From the NCBI RefSeq assembly GCF_000152885.1, contig NZ_CH672403.1, positions 55,847 through 119,846 on the forward strand: DNA of 64,000 nt, read 5' to 3'. The translations under genes and the position numbers were made by a program. Shown piece after piece: positions 55,116-63,409 of the stretch. The notes under the pieces were generated by a model. It ran no database searches. It was not told the DNA's origin and worked only from the letters and a program-made list of their open reading frames with translations. The DNA is from Idiomarina baltica OS145 (GTDB taxonomy: Bacteria; Pseudomonadota; Gammaproteobacteria; Enterobacterales; Alteromonadaceae). Each line of letters begins with the position of its first letter. The first letter of the stretch is position 1.

Positions 55116-57332
55116 TTATTCTATGTTGGCGGATTGTTTAGCAAGCAGCTCCGCCAACCGTTGTGCTGGCATGGGTTTCGCGAAATGAAACCCCTGTGCC
55201 TCCGCCACCTGTAAGTTTTTGAAATAACTCACTTGCTCTTCAAGCTCAATACCCTCTGCTAACACACTCATTCCCAGTCGATGAGCCATATTCACAATAG
55301 TCTCAATAATGATACGGCCACTGTCTTCATTTGAGTTGTGTACAAATGTCTTGTCGATTTTAATACGATCGAGTGGAAGTTTCTGAAGATAACTCAACGA
55401 TGAGAAGCCGACGCCAAAATCATCAATAGCCACATGAATACCTTGCCGTTTTAGACGGTAAAGTATATCGGCCACAAGATCAGGGTCTTCCATCACAATA
55501 CTCTCAGTGATTTCCAGTTCAAGTCGGTCTGGGCTGACATTATGGTTTTGTAACTGCTGTTCGACTAACTCAGGAAAATCACGCATTCTAAATTGCGGCA
55601 CTGATACGTTGACAGCAACGCGAAGTTCGGGCAAACCTAGCTCGTCAAACTGGCGGATCTGCTGGCACGCCTCTTCAATGACCCAAGCACCGATATCAAC
55701 GATTAATCCTGAATATTCTGCCAGCGGAATGAACTCGCCAGGAGAGATAAAACTACCATCGCGCTGCGGCCACCGCAGTAAGCTCTCAACCCCAATAATC
55801 CGTTTTGAAGCTAAACAGACTTGCGGCTGATACCACACCTCTAACCGTCTTTCTGCGAAATCCGCCCGCAGCATGCGTACAATATGTAATCGACGCTGAG
55901 TTTCCTGCTCCATATAAGGCAGATAGTAATTATGACGCTCAAAGGAATTCTTCTTCGCATTTTTAAGTGCAATATAGGCCTGCTTAAGCAAGCTCTTACC
56001 GCTCTCATGCTCGCTATTCGATGCAGCAGTAAAGCCACAGGTAATGCTCAATGGAATATGATGCTCTCCCGCTCTATACGGAAGTCTAAATAACTCATTC
56101 AGATTACGGGGCGAGATAATTTCTTCGGGACCAATTAAACCAAAGACATCAGCGGCAATGCGTGAAATAAAAACCTCTGGCCCCAGTTGCTCACTCAAGC
56201 GCAAAGCGACCGACCGAAGTAATAAGTTGCCAACATCCTGGCCTAGCCCATCATTCACATCAGAAAAATGGTCGATATCCATAATTGAAACGACAATATG
56301 TTCATCTTTCTGCTTTGCGAGGTCTGATAGGCGTTTAGAAAACTCGCTTCGATTTGCGACACCTGTCAATGGATCACGATAAGCCGCGGCACGCAACTCC
56401 TCAAACAAGTTCGCGTTTTCAAATCCCACGGCAATATTGGCGAGAAACACCTCGAGTAACTCTTGGTCATAATTCTCCAGCAACTCTTCTGTTTCTATGT
56501 AAGCAGCGGCTTGATGAACTTGTCCATCGATGAAAAATACGGAAGCGCCCTGTAATTGAATATGACGCTTTTCCCGCAAGCACTGTTTCACCGCTTCTTC
56601 TATAAATGCCGAATTAAGACTCGAAATTGAGCGATTAATACTTCCAGCGAAATGCCCTGCTGCCCCAAGTACAAGAATGTCATCATCTTTATGTGGCGCT
56701 CGCGCTCCTACGATACCCTCGGCTGACAACCCCAATAGCGAAGCTAACTGAGTCACCACGCCCTCAGAAAAATTCACAATAGAGTGCTTTTCCATCAGAT
56801 TCGATGCAGAGTGAATAATTTTTCGTAACCCGCGGCGGTTTTCGTTGATAGTACGTAGTTGTTGGTATGAACGGATGGCAGCAAAAACAGTGGTTAACAA
56901 GCGACTTCGGGTCAGTTCCGTTTTTGTTTTGTAGTCGTTTATATCATAATCTTTGATAACACTTTCTTCTGGCGCGTAACCGGGTTGACCGGTGCGTAGC
57001 ACAATTCGAACTTCTTCGTTACGTAATTCATTACGTATGGCTCGTGCAACCTTGAGTCCAGCATCATCGGATTCCATGACAACATCCAACAACACCATTG
57101 CGATGTCGTCATGGTCAGCCAGCATATCCATTGCTTGCTGACCATTATAAGCATGAATGAACTCAAGCGACTTGTCAGCAATCAGCACATCCGAAAGCGC
57201 CATTTTAGTCACGGCATGAATCTCTTGATCATCGTCGACGATCAAGATTTTCCAACTCTCTAATGCACTAACAGCCCTCGTTTCCTCCTCATCGTCGATA
57301 AGAAACAGCGGCTCTTCATTTTTACTGCTCAT
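55116..57332 (-). CDS. Response-regulator c-di-GMP phosphodiesterase (REC-DUF3369-GGDEF-EAL)
   Basis: 738-residue signalling protein. An N-terminal REC domain (about 28-150) has ILIVDDDQE, phospho-acceptor Asp83 in LLDVVME and the Lys in DYKTKTEL. A DUF3369 region (about 165-320) is followed by a GGDEF domain with RDPLTGVANRSEF but AADVF (about 393-397) in place of GGDEF, so cyclase activity is unlikely. The EAL domain (about 490-730) keeps ESLLRW, NVSVPQFR, ELEITES, DDFGVGFSSLSYLQKLPLD and AEGIE. The ATG at 57332 has AGG five bases upstream; a TTG four codons earlier is less likely. No histidine kinase gene is adjacent. Confidence 0.92.
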   Translation of the reverse strand: MSSKNEEPLFLIDDEEETRAVSALESWKILIVDDDQEIHAVTKMALSDVLIADKSLEFIHAYNGQQAMDMLADHDDIAMVLLDVVMESDDAGLKVARAIRNELRNEEVRIVLRTGQPGYAPEESVIKDYDINDYKTKTELTRSRLLTTVFAAIRSYQQLRTINENRRGLRKIIHSASNLMEKHSIVNFSEGVVTQLASLLGLSAEGIVGARAPHKDDDILVLGAAGHFAGSINRSISSLNSAFIEEAVKQCLREKRHIQLQGASVFFIDGQVHQAAAYIETEELLENYDQELLEVFLANIAVGFENANLFEELRAAAYRDPLTGVANRSEFSKRLSDLAKQKDEHIVVSIMDIDHFSDVNDGLGQDVGNLLLRSVALRLSEQLGPEVFISRIAADVFGLIGPEEIISPRNLNELFRLPYRAGEHHIPLSITCGFTAASNSEHESGKSLLKQAYIALKNAKKNSFERHNYYLPYMEQETQRRLHIVRMLRADFAERRLEVWYQPQVCLASKRIIGVESLLRWPQRDGSFISPGEFIPLAEYSGLIVDIGAWVIEEACQQIRQFDELGLPELRVAVNVSVPQFRMRDFPELVEQQLQNHNVSPDRLELEITESIVMEDPDLVADILYRLKRQGIHVAIDDFGVGFSSLSYLQKLPLDRIKIDKTFVHNSNEDSGRIIIETIVNMAHRLGMSVLAEGIELEEQVSYFKNLQVAEAQGFHFAKPMPAQRLAELLAKQSANIE

Positions 57333-57411
57333 TCTTGCCTGCAATTTGTTAATTCCGATATAACAATCTAGCCATATCGAACTTTAACTGCAAGTATTTA
57401 TAACAGGCTAT

Positions 57412-58122
57412 CTAGAAATGAACGTCAACTGACACGAACGGACCCGAGAACCGAATATCACTGTACGTATCGTCGATATCATCGAGCTTAATTTCCATAT
57501 CGCGATACCCTAAACGCACGCTCGCGTCTATCGCCGCATTATCTAAGAACTGATACTCGACTGATGCACTAACATCGCGGATATCGCTATCGTCAAAACT
57601 TAATGCGCTCGCCTCAGCATTGATCCACCAAGAAGTGAATGGTAGTCCGATTTTTGTTGATGCGTAAGCCATCGGTACCGTACCAGAGAAATCAACGGGA
57701 GTAACAGCGGCATCTGCGACGATATAACGAGTGTTTCCATCAAAGCGTTTTGCATTGACACCTAAGTCAATCGAGACGATATCGTTGTCAAAGATTTCAT
57801 AATAAAGAATATAATCAACGTGACTAAAATCGCTTTTTGGATTTATGCCATCTCCGTCGACCGTCATGTCATTCCAACGTGCTTTAAAATTCGGAATTAA
57901 GGGTATTGGATGTTCAAGTGCAACATAGTAGCTGGAGAACGTCTCACCTTGATCATCATAATTGCCTAACTGTACTAACGGATCAAAAGCTGAAATCGAA
58001 CCATCGACATTTCCATCCCAATACTGCCCACCAGCAAACACACCTAATACGGTGTCGGCACTCGCTGCCATAGGAGCTAGCGCTAAACCAGCAAGTGGTA
58101 ATACCTTCGCAAAGTGCTTCAT
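57412..58122 (-). CDS. TIGR04219-type outer-membrane beta-barrel protein
   Basis: Predicted outer-membrane protein of 236 residues. Residues 1-22 are a signal peptide (cut near ASA-DT). The mature protein has alternating barrel strands, including VLGVFAGGQYWDGNVDGSI at the start and the terminal aromatic FVSVDVHF typical of barrels. It fits the TIGR04219 family (known in Shewanella and relatives) of unknown function. The gap upstream to DUF2333 is 22 bases, so it may share that operon. No substrate can be proposed. Confidence 0.82.
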   Translation of the reverse strand: MKHFAKVLPLAGLALAPMAASADTVLGVFAGGQYWDGNVDGSISAFDPLVQLGNYDDQGETFSSYYVALEHPIPLIPNFKARWNDMTVDGDGINPKSDFSHVDYILYYEIFDNDIVSIDLGVNAKRFDGNTRYIVADAAVTPVDFSGTVPMAYASTKIGLPFTSWWINAEASALSFDDSDIRDVSASVEYQFLDNAAIDASVRLGYRDMEIKLDDIDDTYSDIRFSGPFVSVDVHF

Positions 58123-58144
58123 AGTGTTATCCTATTTAAGTTGT

Positions 58145-59146
58145 TCAGCCTTGTGCTAATAAGCTACGTAATTCAATAAGCGCAGCGTTTGCACGAGAAA
58201 TATAATTAGCCATGACTAATGAATGATTTGCCATCAATCCAAATCCAGAACCATTAAGGACCATTGGGCTCCATAACGTCTTCTGCGTTGACTCTAATTC
58301 ACTAATTATCTGTTGCAAGCTAATTAACGCATTTTTATCTTCTAGGATATCCCTGAAATCGATTTCAACGGCTTTTAAATAGTGGAGTAAAGCCCAAGAA
58401 GCGCCGCGGGCCTCGTAAAAGACATCGTCAATTTTCCACCAGCTCGTTTGCTCACGGACGATACGAGGCGTTGGCGTTGACTGTCGTGCATTCGCATCAC
58501 CCGCCAAGGTGACATCGGGCTCTACTCGCGCAACACTGGCACTCAAGCGGCGAGATAGAGAACCTAAACGCTTCTCTACTTCTGCAACCCACGCACGCAA
58601 ATTATCGGCTCGAGAGTAAAATTGAGCTGAGTGATCGTTAGGATCTGCAAGTGCCAAACGATACTGCTTAAGTTGACTTATCACTTCACTGAATTCACTT
58701 TCGGGTGATGGCGCAAACCAACTGGTATGATCAATATTCATTGCCGGCTGAGCTACGACAAGAAAAGTGTTCTCAGCTGATTGGGACTGTGAGCGGCTAT
58801 ACTCGTTACGCATAACTAACAGCAAATCACGGGTCATTTGGACAACCCCATATTCCCAGGCAGGAATATCGTCGACCCAGGCAAACGGTGGCAGAAGGTC
58901 ATTACTCATATAACCGCCGCGCTTATTTAGCAGCGTATCCAACACATCAATGGCCGCCGTTGAAGTTGCGAAACCGTTTACGGGCTCTAGATTGAGACGC
59001 TTAGCTTCGGCTTCAACACGTTGTTCAACGTCAAACGTGTCTGGCTCTTCAGAAAACCACCACGCAACTATCCACAGTAAGATTAGAAAGGATACTAATG
59101 AAATGAGTAACCACTTTACACTTAACTTTAATTTGCCTATTCGCAT
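58145..59146 (-). CDS. DUF2333 family inner-membrane protein
   Basis: 333-residue protein with one N-terminal membrane anchor (about 11-31, WLLISLVSFLILLWIVAWW) and a long soluble part on the outer side. Features: LNKRGGYMSNDLLPPF, AWEYGVVQMTRDLLLVMRNE and WWKIDDVFYEARGASWALLHYLKAVE, which match DUF2333 as I remember it (the last quoted in pieces: WWKIDDVFYEARGASW and ALLHYLKAVE). The function is unknown. It sits between the PCuAC chaperone gene and the TIGR04219 gene on the minus strand, within 6 and 22 bases. Confidence 0.85.
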   Translation of the reverse strand: MRIGKLKLSVKWLLISLVSFLILLWIVAWWFSEEPDTFDVEQRVEAEAKRLNLEPVNGFATSTAAIDVLDTLLNKRGGYMSNDLLPPFAWVDDIPAWEYGVVQMTRDLLLVMRNEYSRSQSQSAENTFLVVAQPAMNIDHTSWFAPSPESEFSEVISQLKQYRLALADPNDHSAQFYSRADNLRAWVAEVEKRLGSLSRRLSASVARVEPDVTLAGDANARQSTPTPRIVREQTSWWKIDDVFYEARGASWALLHYLKAVEIDFRDILEDKNALISLQQIISELESTQKTLWSPMVLNGSGFGLMANHSLVMANYISRANAALIELRSLLAQG

Positions 59147-59152
59147 AGCCTG

Positions 59153-59572
59153 TTATCGACCCTCAATCGGAATTAAAATAGTTTGTGTCTGATTATTATC
59201 GTACGAAATGGTCAGATTAAAAGTTTCCCCCTGAGACAAAGGCTGTTTCAACCCCATCAACATGAAGTGATAACCTCCACTTTGAAATACAACTTGCTCG
59301 TTGGGAGCAATCGCAAGTTCAGGAACATGCATCATCGACATCATGCCATCTTTCATTTTATGCGTATGGATCTGAGTCATTTTACTGACATTTGAAGATA
59401 CGCTTTTAATCACTATGGTGGCAGCCGAGTTGTTTTTTATTGTTGCGAACGCGACGCCATTATTTGAGCCTGGGATTGACTCTTTCGCGCGCGCATCAGT
59501 AATAGTCAGCGCATCTTGCGCTATAGCTCCGCTAGAAACCATGAGCGCAAGACCAAAGAAGAGTTTTAACAT
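59153..59572 (-). CDS. Periplasmic PCuAC-type copper chaperone
   Basis: Exported protein of 139 residues from the chosen ATG, with a signal peptide (1-19, cut near AIA-QD). It fits the copper(I)-binding PCuAC family (DUF461), which delivers copper for cytochrome oxidase assembly. The metal-binding residues are visible: His69 and His71 in IHTHKM, the Met-rich MKDGMMSMMHV, and the second site YHFMLMGL with His102, Met104 and Met106. GAGGTG is six bases before the ATG; the GTG of that same site is not the likely start. It is 6 bases upstream of DUF2333 on the minus strand. Confidence 0.92.
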   Translation of the reverse strand: MLKLFFGLALMVSSGAIAQDALTITDARAKESIPGSNNGVAFATIKNNSAATIVIKSVSSNVSKMTQIHTHKMKDGMMSMMHVPELAIAPNEQVVFQSGGYHFMLMGLKQPLSQGETFNLTISYDNNQTQTILIPIEGR

Positions 59573-59607
59573 GATATTCACCTCAATTATTGATCATTGA
59601 GATGATG

Positions 59608-59931
59608 TTACACGGTTTTGCGTCGATCCCGAAATACAAAGTAAAGAATCAGCAAACAAATGATAAGCGGCCAAAACATACCAATCCCGGTAAATATCAA
59701 GGCAAGAAAACCTGCACCAAGTCCTAGTAGGACGCTACCAAACACAGTCATCACGACAAAAAATACTAATCCAACAATGGCGAAACCGATCAATAGACTG
59801 ATTGTAAATTCAATGACTGAGCCGACCGCAAAACCCAACCCCGAAAGTATCTCTGGGGCGAAAAATAGCGCGCCCACAATCACTAATGCAATGAGCCAAC
59901 CTTTACCGGCACTTCGTTTATACGTGGACAT
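59608..59931 (-). CDS. Small hydrophobic membrane protein, 107 residues
   Basis: I do not recognise this protein. It has three predicted membrane segments (about 11-33, 38-65 and 70-100), a short basic N-terminus (TYKRSAGKGW), and a basic C-terminus (FRDRRKTV). GAGGAG is present before the ATG. There are no motifs of an enzyme. It could be a small membrane regulator or channel-like protein. It precedes the PCuAC gene on the same strand with 35 bases between, so they may share transcripts. An inverted repeat lies in its 5' region. Confidence 0.7.
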   Translation of the reverse strand: MSTYKRSAGKGWLIALVIVGALFFAPEILSGLGFAVGSVIEFTISLLIGFAIVGLVFFVVMTVFGSVLLGLGAGFLALIFTGIGMFWPLIICLLILYFVFRDRRKTV

Positions 59932-59946
59932 ATTGTTCTCCTCAAC

Positions 59947-59964
59947 TATTCACTTCAGTGAATA
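59947..59964 (-). promoter_or_regulatory. 8-bp inverted repeat before the small membrane protein gene
   Basis: TATTCACT, two bases, AGTGAATA forms a perfect palindrome 15 bases from the ATG of the gene at 59608-59931. It overlaps a -10-like TATATT on that strand. It may be an operator or an RNA stem. Confidence 0.4.
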
Positions 59965-60059
59965 TAATTCAAATGTCATGCCAATATATAAGTGATTGTT
60001 TATTAGAACATTTTTATATTTACGGTGTTTATTTTCAAAGTTATTAAGCGTTAAATATA

Positions 60060-60086
60060 AAAAAACCGCCACTTTGTGGCGGTTTT
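60060..60086 (-). terminator. Rho-independent terminator of the TonB-dependent receptor gene
   Basis: On the minus strand, AAAACCGCCAC, loop AAA, GTGGCGGTTTT is followed by further T residues. The stem is 11 bp with four A-T pairs at its base. It lies 17 bases after the receptor stop. The remaining gap 59965-60059 is AT-rich with nothing else I can name. Confidence 0.9.
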
Positions 60087-60102
60087 GACTAACTCGATTT
60101 TA

Positions 60103-62514
60103 TTAGAAACGGTATTCAACTTCTGTATAAACATAGCCGCCATTAAATCCAATTGGCGAGTTAGTAAGTGGATATTTGAAGATACCATTAAATTGATTAC
60201 CTTCACCCCGTTCGTCTGGGTATTCGTTGAACAGGTTTTGCGCTCCGACCGTGATATCAAACTGATCATTTAGCGCGTAACTCACTGTAATGTCAGTAAT
60301 CCAATTCGGTCCGTAAGTCTCTTTGCCACTGGAATAATTGATACTATAAGTACCAAAGTAACTCAATTGAACGTTGCTAGTCCAACGACCTAATTGGTGA
60401 GTCAAACCAAGTGAAGCACTACTTGAGGGAACCGACTCTGTCATTCTCACTCGTTCGTCTTCATCAAAAAGAACTTGCTCTAAACCATCAAGTAGCGGCG
60501 GTAAGTTTACAGAGTCAATCTCGGTATCATTGTAGCCATATGCAAGTTGCGCTTTGAGTGACCCATAATTATTAAGTTCGAAATCTTTGCTCACAACAAG
60601 GTCAATACCCTGAGTGGTGGTATCCACTGCGTTCACAAAGAATCGAGCGTTATCGGCGTTAGTTTGCGCTAAAGCATCAGCCACGGCCTGCGAATCAGTA
60701 GGCGAGACGTCACCTGATAGAATGATACGATCATCTATCGCTATCTGATACGCATCCAATGTCACCGCGAGACCATTATAACCTTTCCACACTAAGCCTA
60801 AACTGTAACTCTGTGACTCTTCTGGCTGCAAACGACCGATGTTGAGTGCGTTAGCTACGTCGCTCAGATTGTTAAAAGTTCCTGATTGTTCTGGTACTAA
60901 ACCGTCACCTCTATCAACAAACAAAGTCGATACATTGGTAAAGTAAAGTTGCTGAACACTCGGAGCTCGAAAGCCAGTATTCACTGCACCACGAATAGCC
61001 AACCTGTCTGTAATGTCGTAACGACCTGATAGCTTCCAGCTTGTATTATCACCAAAGTCAGAGTAGTCCTCGTACCGAACGGCTGCGCCCCACATAAAAT
61101 CAGTGGTCAGCTGGTTCTCTGCTTCTAAATAAATACCGACGTTATCGCGACTTTGATCGACTTCCGAATCCGGAGTGAAGCCACTGAAACCCTGACTACC
61201 GGACGGACGATCTTGATAACCTCCATCAATATAAGAGGCCTCTTCACCCGCTGTAATTTGATAAGTGTTTTTTCTATAGCTAATTCCCGTCGCTATTGAT
61301 AAGTCGGAATTATTAAAAAACGGCAAAAATCGCTGAGCGTCAATGGTGACGTTTGTCTCTTTATTTTCCAACGTGCCTGCTTCAAATGACGTCGGTGTTT
61401 GAGTCGGCCCTAAAGAGGCATTCAAAGAGTTTTCAACGTTATATTGAAACTCGCTAACGCCATGACCCGCACTGACATCAATCGTCCACTCCCCCTGCAA
61501 CCATTCGTAGCCTAAATATGCAGAGTAGTCTTTAACGTCTGGTGCAAGGATTGGCAAAAAACCATCTGGATAGATTTCAGTCAGCGTATTAGATTGCAAT
61601 GCACGACGATAAAACGCACCCGATTCCGATGAGCGGTCACTTACGCCAGCAAAGGCATACAAAGTGCCGCCTTCAACCACTTCTTGCTCATAGTTTGCGA
61701 ATAAGGCAGCGTTCTCATATTCTGCATCACCCACGTGAAAGCTGTAGCGATCGAATGTTTCTTCTCTTGGATCAGGCTCTCCGTTAGGCAATTCTGGATA
61801 CTGCTGACGAGGATCAGGACCCGCGCGATTGGTACGGTTCTTATGATGAAATTCGCCGGATAGCGTTAGTGAGCCGTTGTCACCGACCTTAAACCCACCA
61901 CTAGCAGATAGCTTATACTGCTCCCCGTCGCCTTCGTAGGTTTGACCGACTTGTGCATTAGCTGTGCCGCCAGAATCGTTGTCTTTAAGCACGATATTGA
62001 TCACCCCAGCAATTGCGTCCGAACCGTAAAGTGCTGCAGCACCGTCGCGTAACACTTCGATTCGCTTAATCGCTGAAATAGGAATCGCATTCAAGTCTAC
62101 ATTGGAACTACCGCGGCCAGTTGTGCCACTTAAGTGTACTAGGGCCGACTTATGACGACGTTTGCCATTCACCAATACTAAGGTGTGATCTGGGGATAAT
62201 CCCCGTAGAGACGCTGGGCGCACCGCATCAGTTCCGTCAGTAACCGATGAAGACGGGAAATTAAAACTCGGTACTGCGTATTGAAGCGCTTTCGCCGTCT
62301 CGGTAATACCCGTAGCTGCTAAATCGTCAGCTGAAATAATATCGACAGGTGCAGCACCATCGGTAGCAGTTCGGTAAGAAAGACGTGAACCTACAACCTG
62401 TATTACCTCTTCAACATCCGCCTCAGCTTGATCTTGCTGCTGAGCTAATACGGGTAAGCTACCCAACGACGTTGCCGTAGCAACGGCGAGCGTGATTGCA
62501 TTATATTTATTCAT
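60103..62514 (-). CDS. TonB-dependent outer-membrane receptor
   Basis: Large outer-membrane transporter of 803 residues energised by TonB-ExbBD. A signal peptide (1-24, cut near VLA-QQ) is followed by a TonB-box-like EEVIQVVGSRL, a plug domain (about 50-165) with LRGLSPDHTLVLVNGKRRHK and IEVLRDGAAALYGSDAIAGV, and a 22-strand barrel ending in YRF. The substrate is not indicated; no siderophore or vitamin genes are near. The ATG at 62514 has GGAG seven bases upstream. A longer open frame reads into the GC-rich repeat array and is rejected. It lies downstream of the rRNA operon and the array on the same strand. Confidence 0.93.
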   Translation of the reverse strand: MNKYNAITLAVATATSLGSLPVLAQQQDQAEADVEEVIQVVGSRLSYRTATDGAAPVDIISADDLAATGITETAKALQYAVPSFNFPSSSVTDGTDAVRPASLRGLSPDHTLVLVNGKRRHKSALVHLSGTTGRGSSNVDLNAIPISAIKRIEVLRDGAAALYGSDAIAGVINIVLKDNDSGGTANAQVGQTYEGDGEQYKLSASGGFKVGDNGSLTLSGEFHHKNRTNRAGPDPRQQYPELPNGEPDPREETFDRYSFHVGDAEYENAALFANYEQEVVEGGTLYAFAGVSDRSSESGAFYRRALQSNTLTEIYPDGFLPILAPDVKDYSAYLGYEWLQGEWTIDVSAGHGVSEFQYNVENSLNASLGPTQTPTSFEAGTLENKETNVTIDAQRFLPFFNNSDLSIATGISYRKNTYQITAGEEASYIDGGYQDRPSGSQGFSGFTPDSEVDQSRDNVGIYLEAENQLTTDFMWGAAVRYEDYSDFGDNTSWKLSGRYDITDRLAIRGAVNTGFRAPSVQQLYFTNVSTLFVDRGDGLVPEQSGTFNNLSDVANALNIGRLQPEESQSYSLGLVWKGYNGLAVTLDAYQIAIDDRIILSGDVSPTDSQAVADALAQTNADNARFFVNAVDTTTQGIDLVVSKDFELNNYGSLKAQLAYGYNDTEIDSVNLPPLLDGLEQVLFDEDERVRMTESVPSSSASLGLTHQLGRWTSNVQLSYFGTYSINYSSGKETYGPNWITDITVSYALNDQFDITVGAQNLFNEYPDERGEGNQFNGIFKYPLTNSPIGFNGGYVYTEVEYRF

Positions 62515-62623
62515 TACTGCTCTCCATGGGCCATAACACAAAGAATTTATGCAAGGCAATATACCAGTAGTTAGCAATACGAAGATAATACAGTTTACGA
62601 TTATATATAAACAAAAATTATAG
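62515..62623 (-). other. AT-rich leader between the receptor gene and the repeat array
   Basis: About 109 bases of AT-rich sequence with TATA-like elements, in sharp contrast to the GC-rich array beside it. It must hold the receptor promoter if rRNA transcripts end at the terminator. I could not find a convincing paired -35 and -10. Confidence 0.5.
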
Positions 62624-63120
62624 GTAGCGTGCGCATTCTGCGCACGGGCCGGTGTGAATGGTCGCGCACAATGCGCGACGTACAGGGAGCGGTCGTAGCG
62701 TGCGCCTTGGGCGCACGGGGCGGTGTGGATTGTCGCGCACAATGCGCGACGTACGTGACGCGGGCGTAGCGTGCGCCTTGGGCGCACGGGGCGGTGTGGA
62801 TTGTCGCGCACAATGCGCGACCTACGTGGCACGGTCGTAGCGTGCGCATTCTGCGCACGGCGCGATGTGGATTGTCGCGCACAATGCGCGACTTACGTGG
62901 CGCGGTCGTAGCGTGCGCCTTGGGCGCACGGGCCGGTGTGGATTGTCGCGCAGGATGCGCGACGTACGTGGCGCGGTCGTAGCGTGCGCATTCTGCGCAC
63001 GGGGCGATATGGATTGTCGCGCAGGATGCGCGACGTACGCGGTGCGGTGGTAGCGTGCGCCTTGGGCGCACGGTGCGATGTGGGTTGTCGCGCAGGATGC
63101 GCGACGTACGTGGTGCGGGG
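62624..63120. repeat. Seven tandem 71-bp REPIN-like units with paired inverted hairpins
   Basis: Units begin at 62624, 62695, 62766, 62837, 62908, 62979 and 63050, each exactly 71 bp, about 70% GC by a hand count of unit 2. Each unit is GTAGC, a hairpin (GTGCGC-A-TTC-T-GCGCAC or GTGCGC-C-TTG-G-GCGCAC), a short spacer, a second hairpin (GTCGCGCA-CAA-TGCGCGAC or with GGA loop), then GTAC, CTAC or TTAC, and an 11-base linker. Read from the other strand the second hairpin starts GTAC, GTAG or GTAA. That is the layout of REP doublets (REPIN or BIME). The two first-hairpin alleles keep pairing by paired changes. Open frames across it are artefacts. Confidence 0.9.
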
Positions 63121-63146
63121 GCGACGTGCGTCTAGCGAGCAGGCAT

Positions 63147-63180
63147 AAAAAAATCCCCCGTGCTTGCGCACGAGGGATTG
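63147..63180 (-). terminator. Rho-independent terminator of the rRNA operon
   Basis: On the minus strand AATCCC-T-CGTGC, loop, GCACG-G-GGGATT is followed by seven T. The stem is 6 + 5 bp around one mismatch. It lies directly after the 5S rRNA gene. Confidence 0.92.
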
Positions 63181-63188
63181 TTTATTTG

Positions 63189-63308
63189 AAGTCTGGCGGT
63201 GTCCTACTCTCACATGGGGAGACCCCACACTACCATCGGCGCTGGTATGTTTCACTTCTGGGTTCGGAATGGAGCCAGGTGGTGCCATACCGCTATGGCC
63301 GCCAGACA
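63189..63308 (-). rRNA. rrf: 5S ribosomal RNA
   Basis: On the minus strand the sequence begins TGTCTGGCGGCCATAGCGG and ends CGCCAGACTT, 120 bases. The two ends pair as expected for helix I. The conserved loop C and D parts (CCGAACCCAGAAGTGAAAC and GATGGTAGTGTGGGGTCTCC) closely match E. coli 5S rRNA. End positions are set by helix pairing and may be off by a base or two. Confidence 0.96.
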
Positions 63309-63392
63309 TAAACTGTCACAACATGGATTCGGCTGATTGTTTCGCCACTCTCTTATTCAATTCGATAAAGCGTCTTACGTGCTCAACAAGCA

Positions 63393-63407
63393 AACACCTT
63401 GGGTGTT
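63393..63407 (-). other. Short stem-loop in the 23S-5S spacer
   Basis: AACACC, TTG, GGTGTT forms a 6-bp stem in the 101-base spacer (63309-63409). It may belong to the rRNA processing region. Nothing else is recognised in the spacer, and there is no tRNA gene in it. Confidence 0.4.
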
Positions 63408-63409
63408 GT

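Noticed and set aside
62515..62832. N-terminal extension of the TonB-dependent receptor into the array
   Set aside because: The extension is repeat-derived, while the ATG at 62514 has a good ribosome-binding site and is followed by a clear signal peptide.
62624..63120. CRISPR array
   Set aside because: There are no unique spacers; the whole 71-bp unit repeats. The unit has two palindromes and no cas genes are nearby.
62601..63311. Several open frames on both strands across the repeat array (for example arginine-rich proteins of 60-156 residues)
   Set aside because: A 71-bp GC-rich repeat lacks stop codons in many frames, and 71 is not a multiple of 3, so three-frame openings arise by chance. 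No ribosome-binding sites and no recognisable domains.
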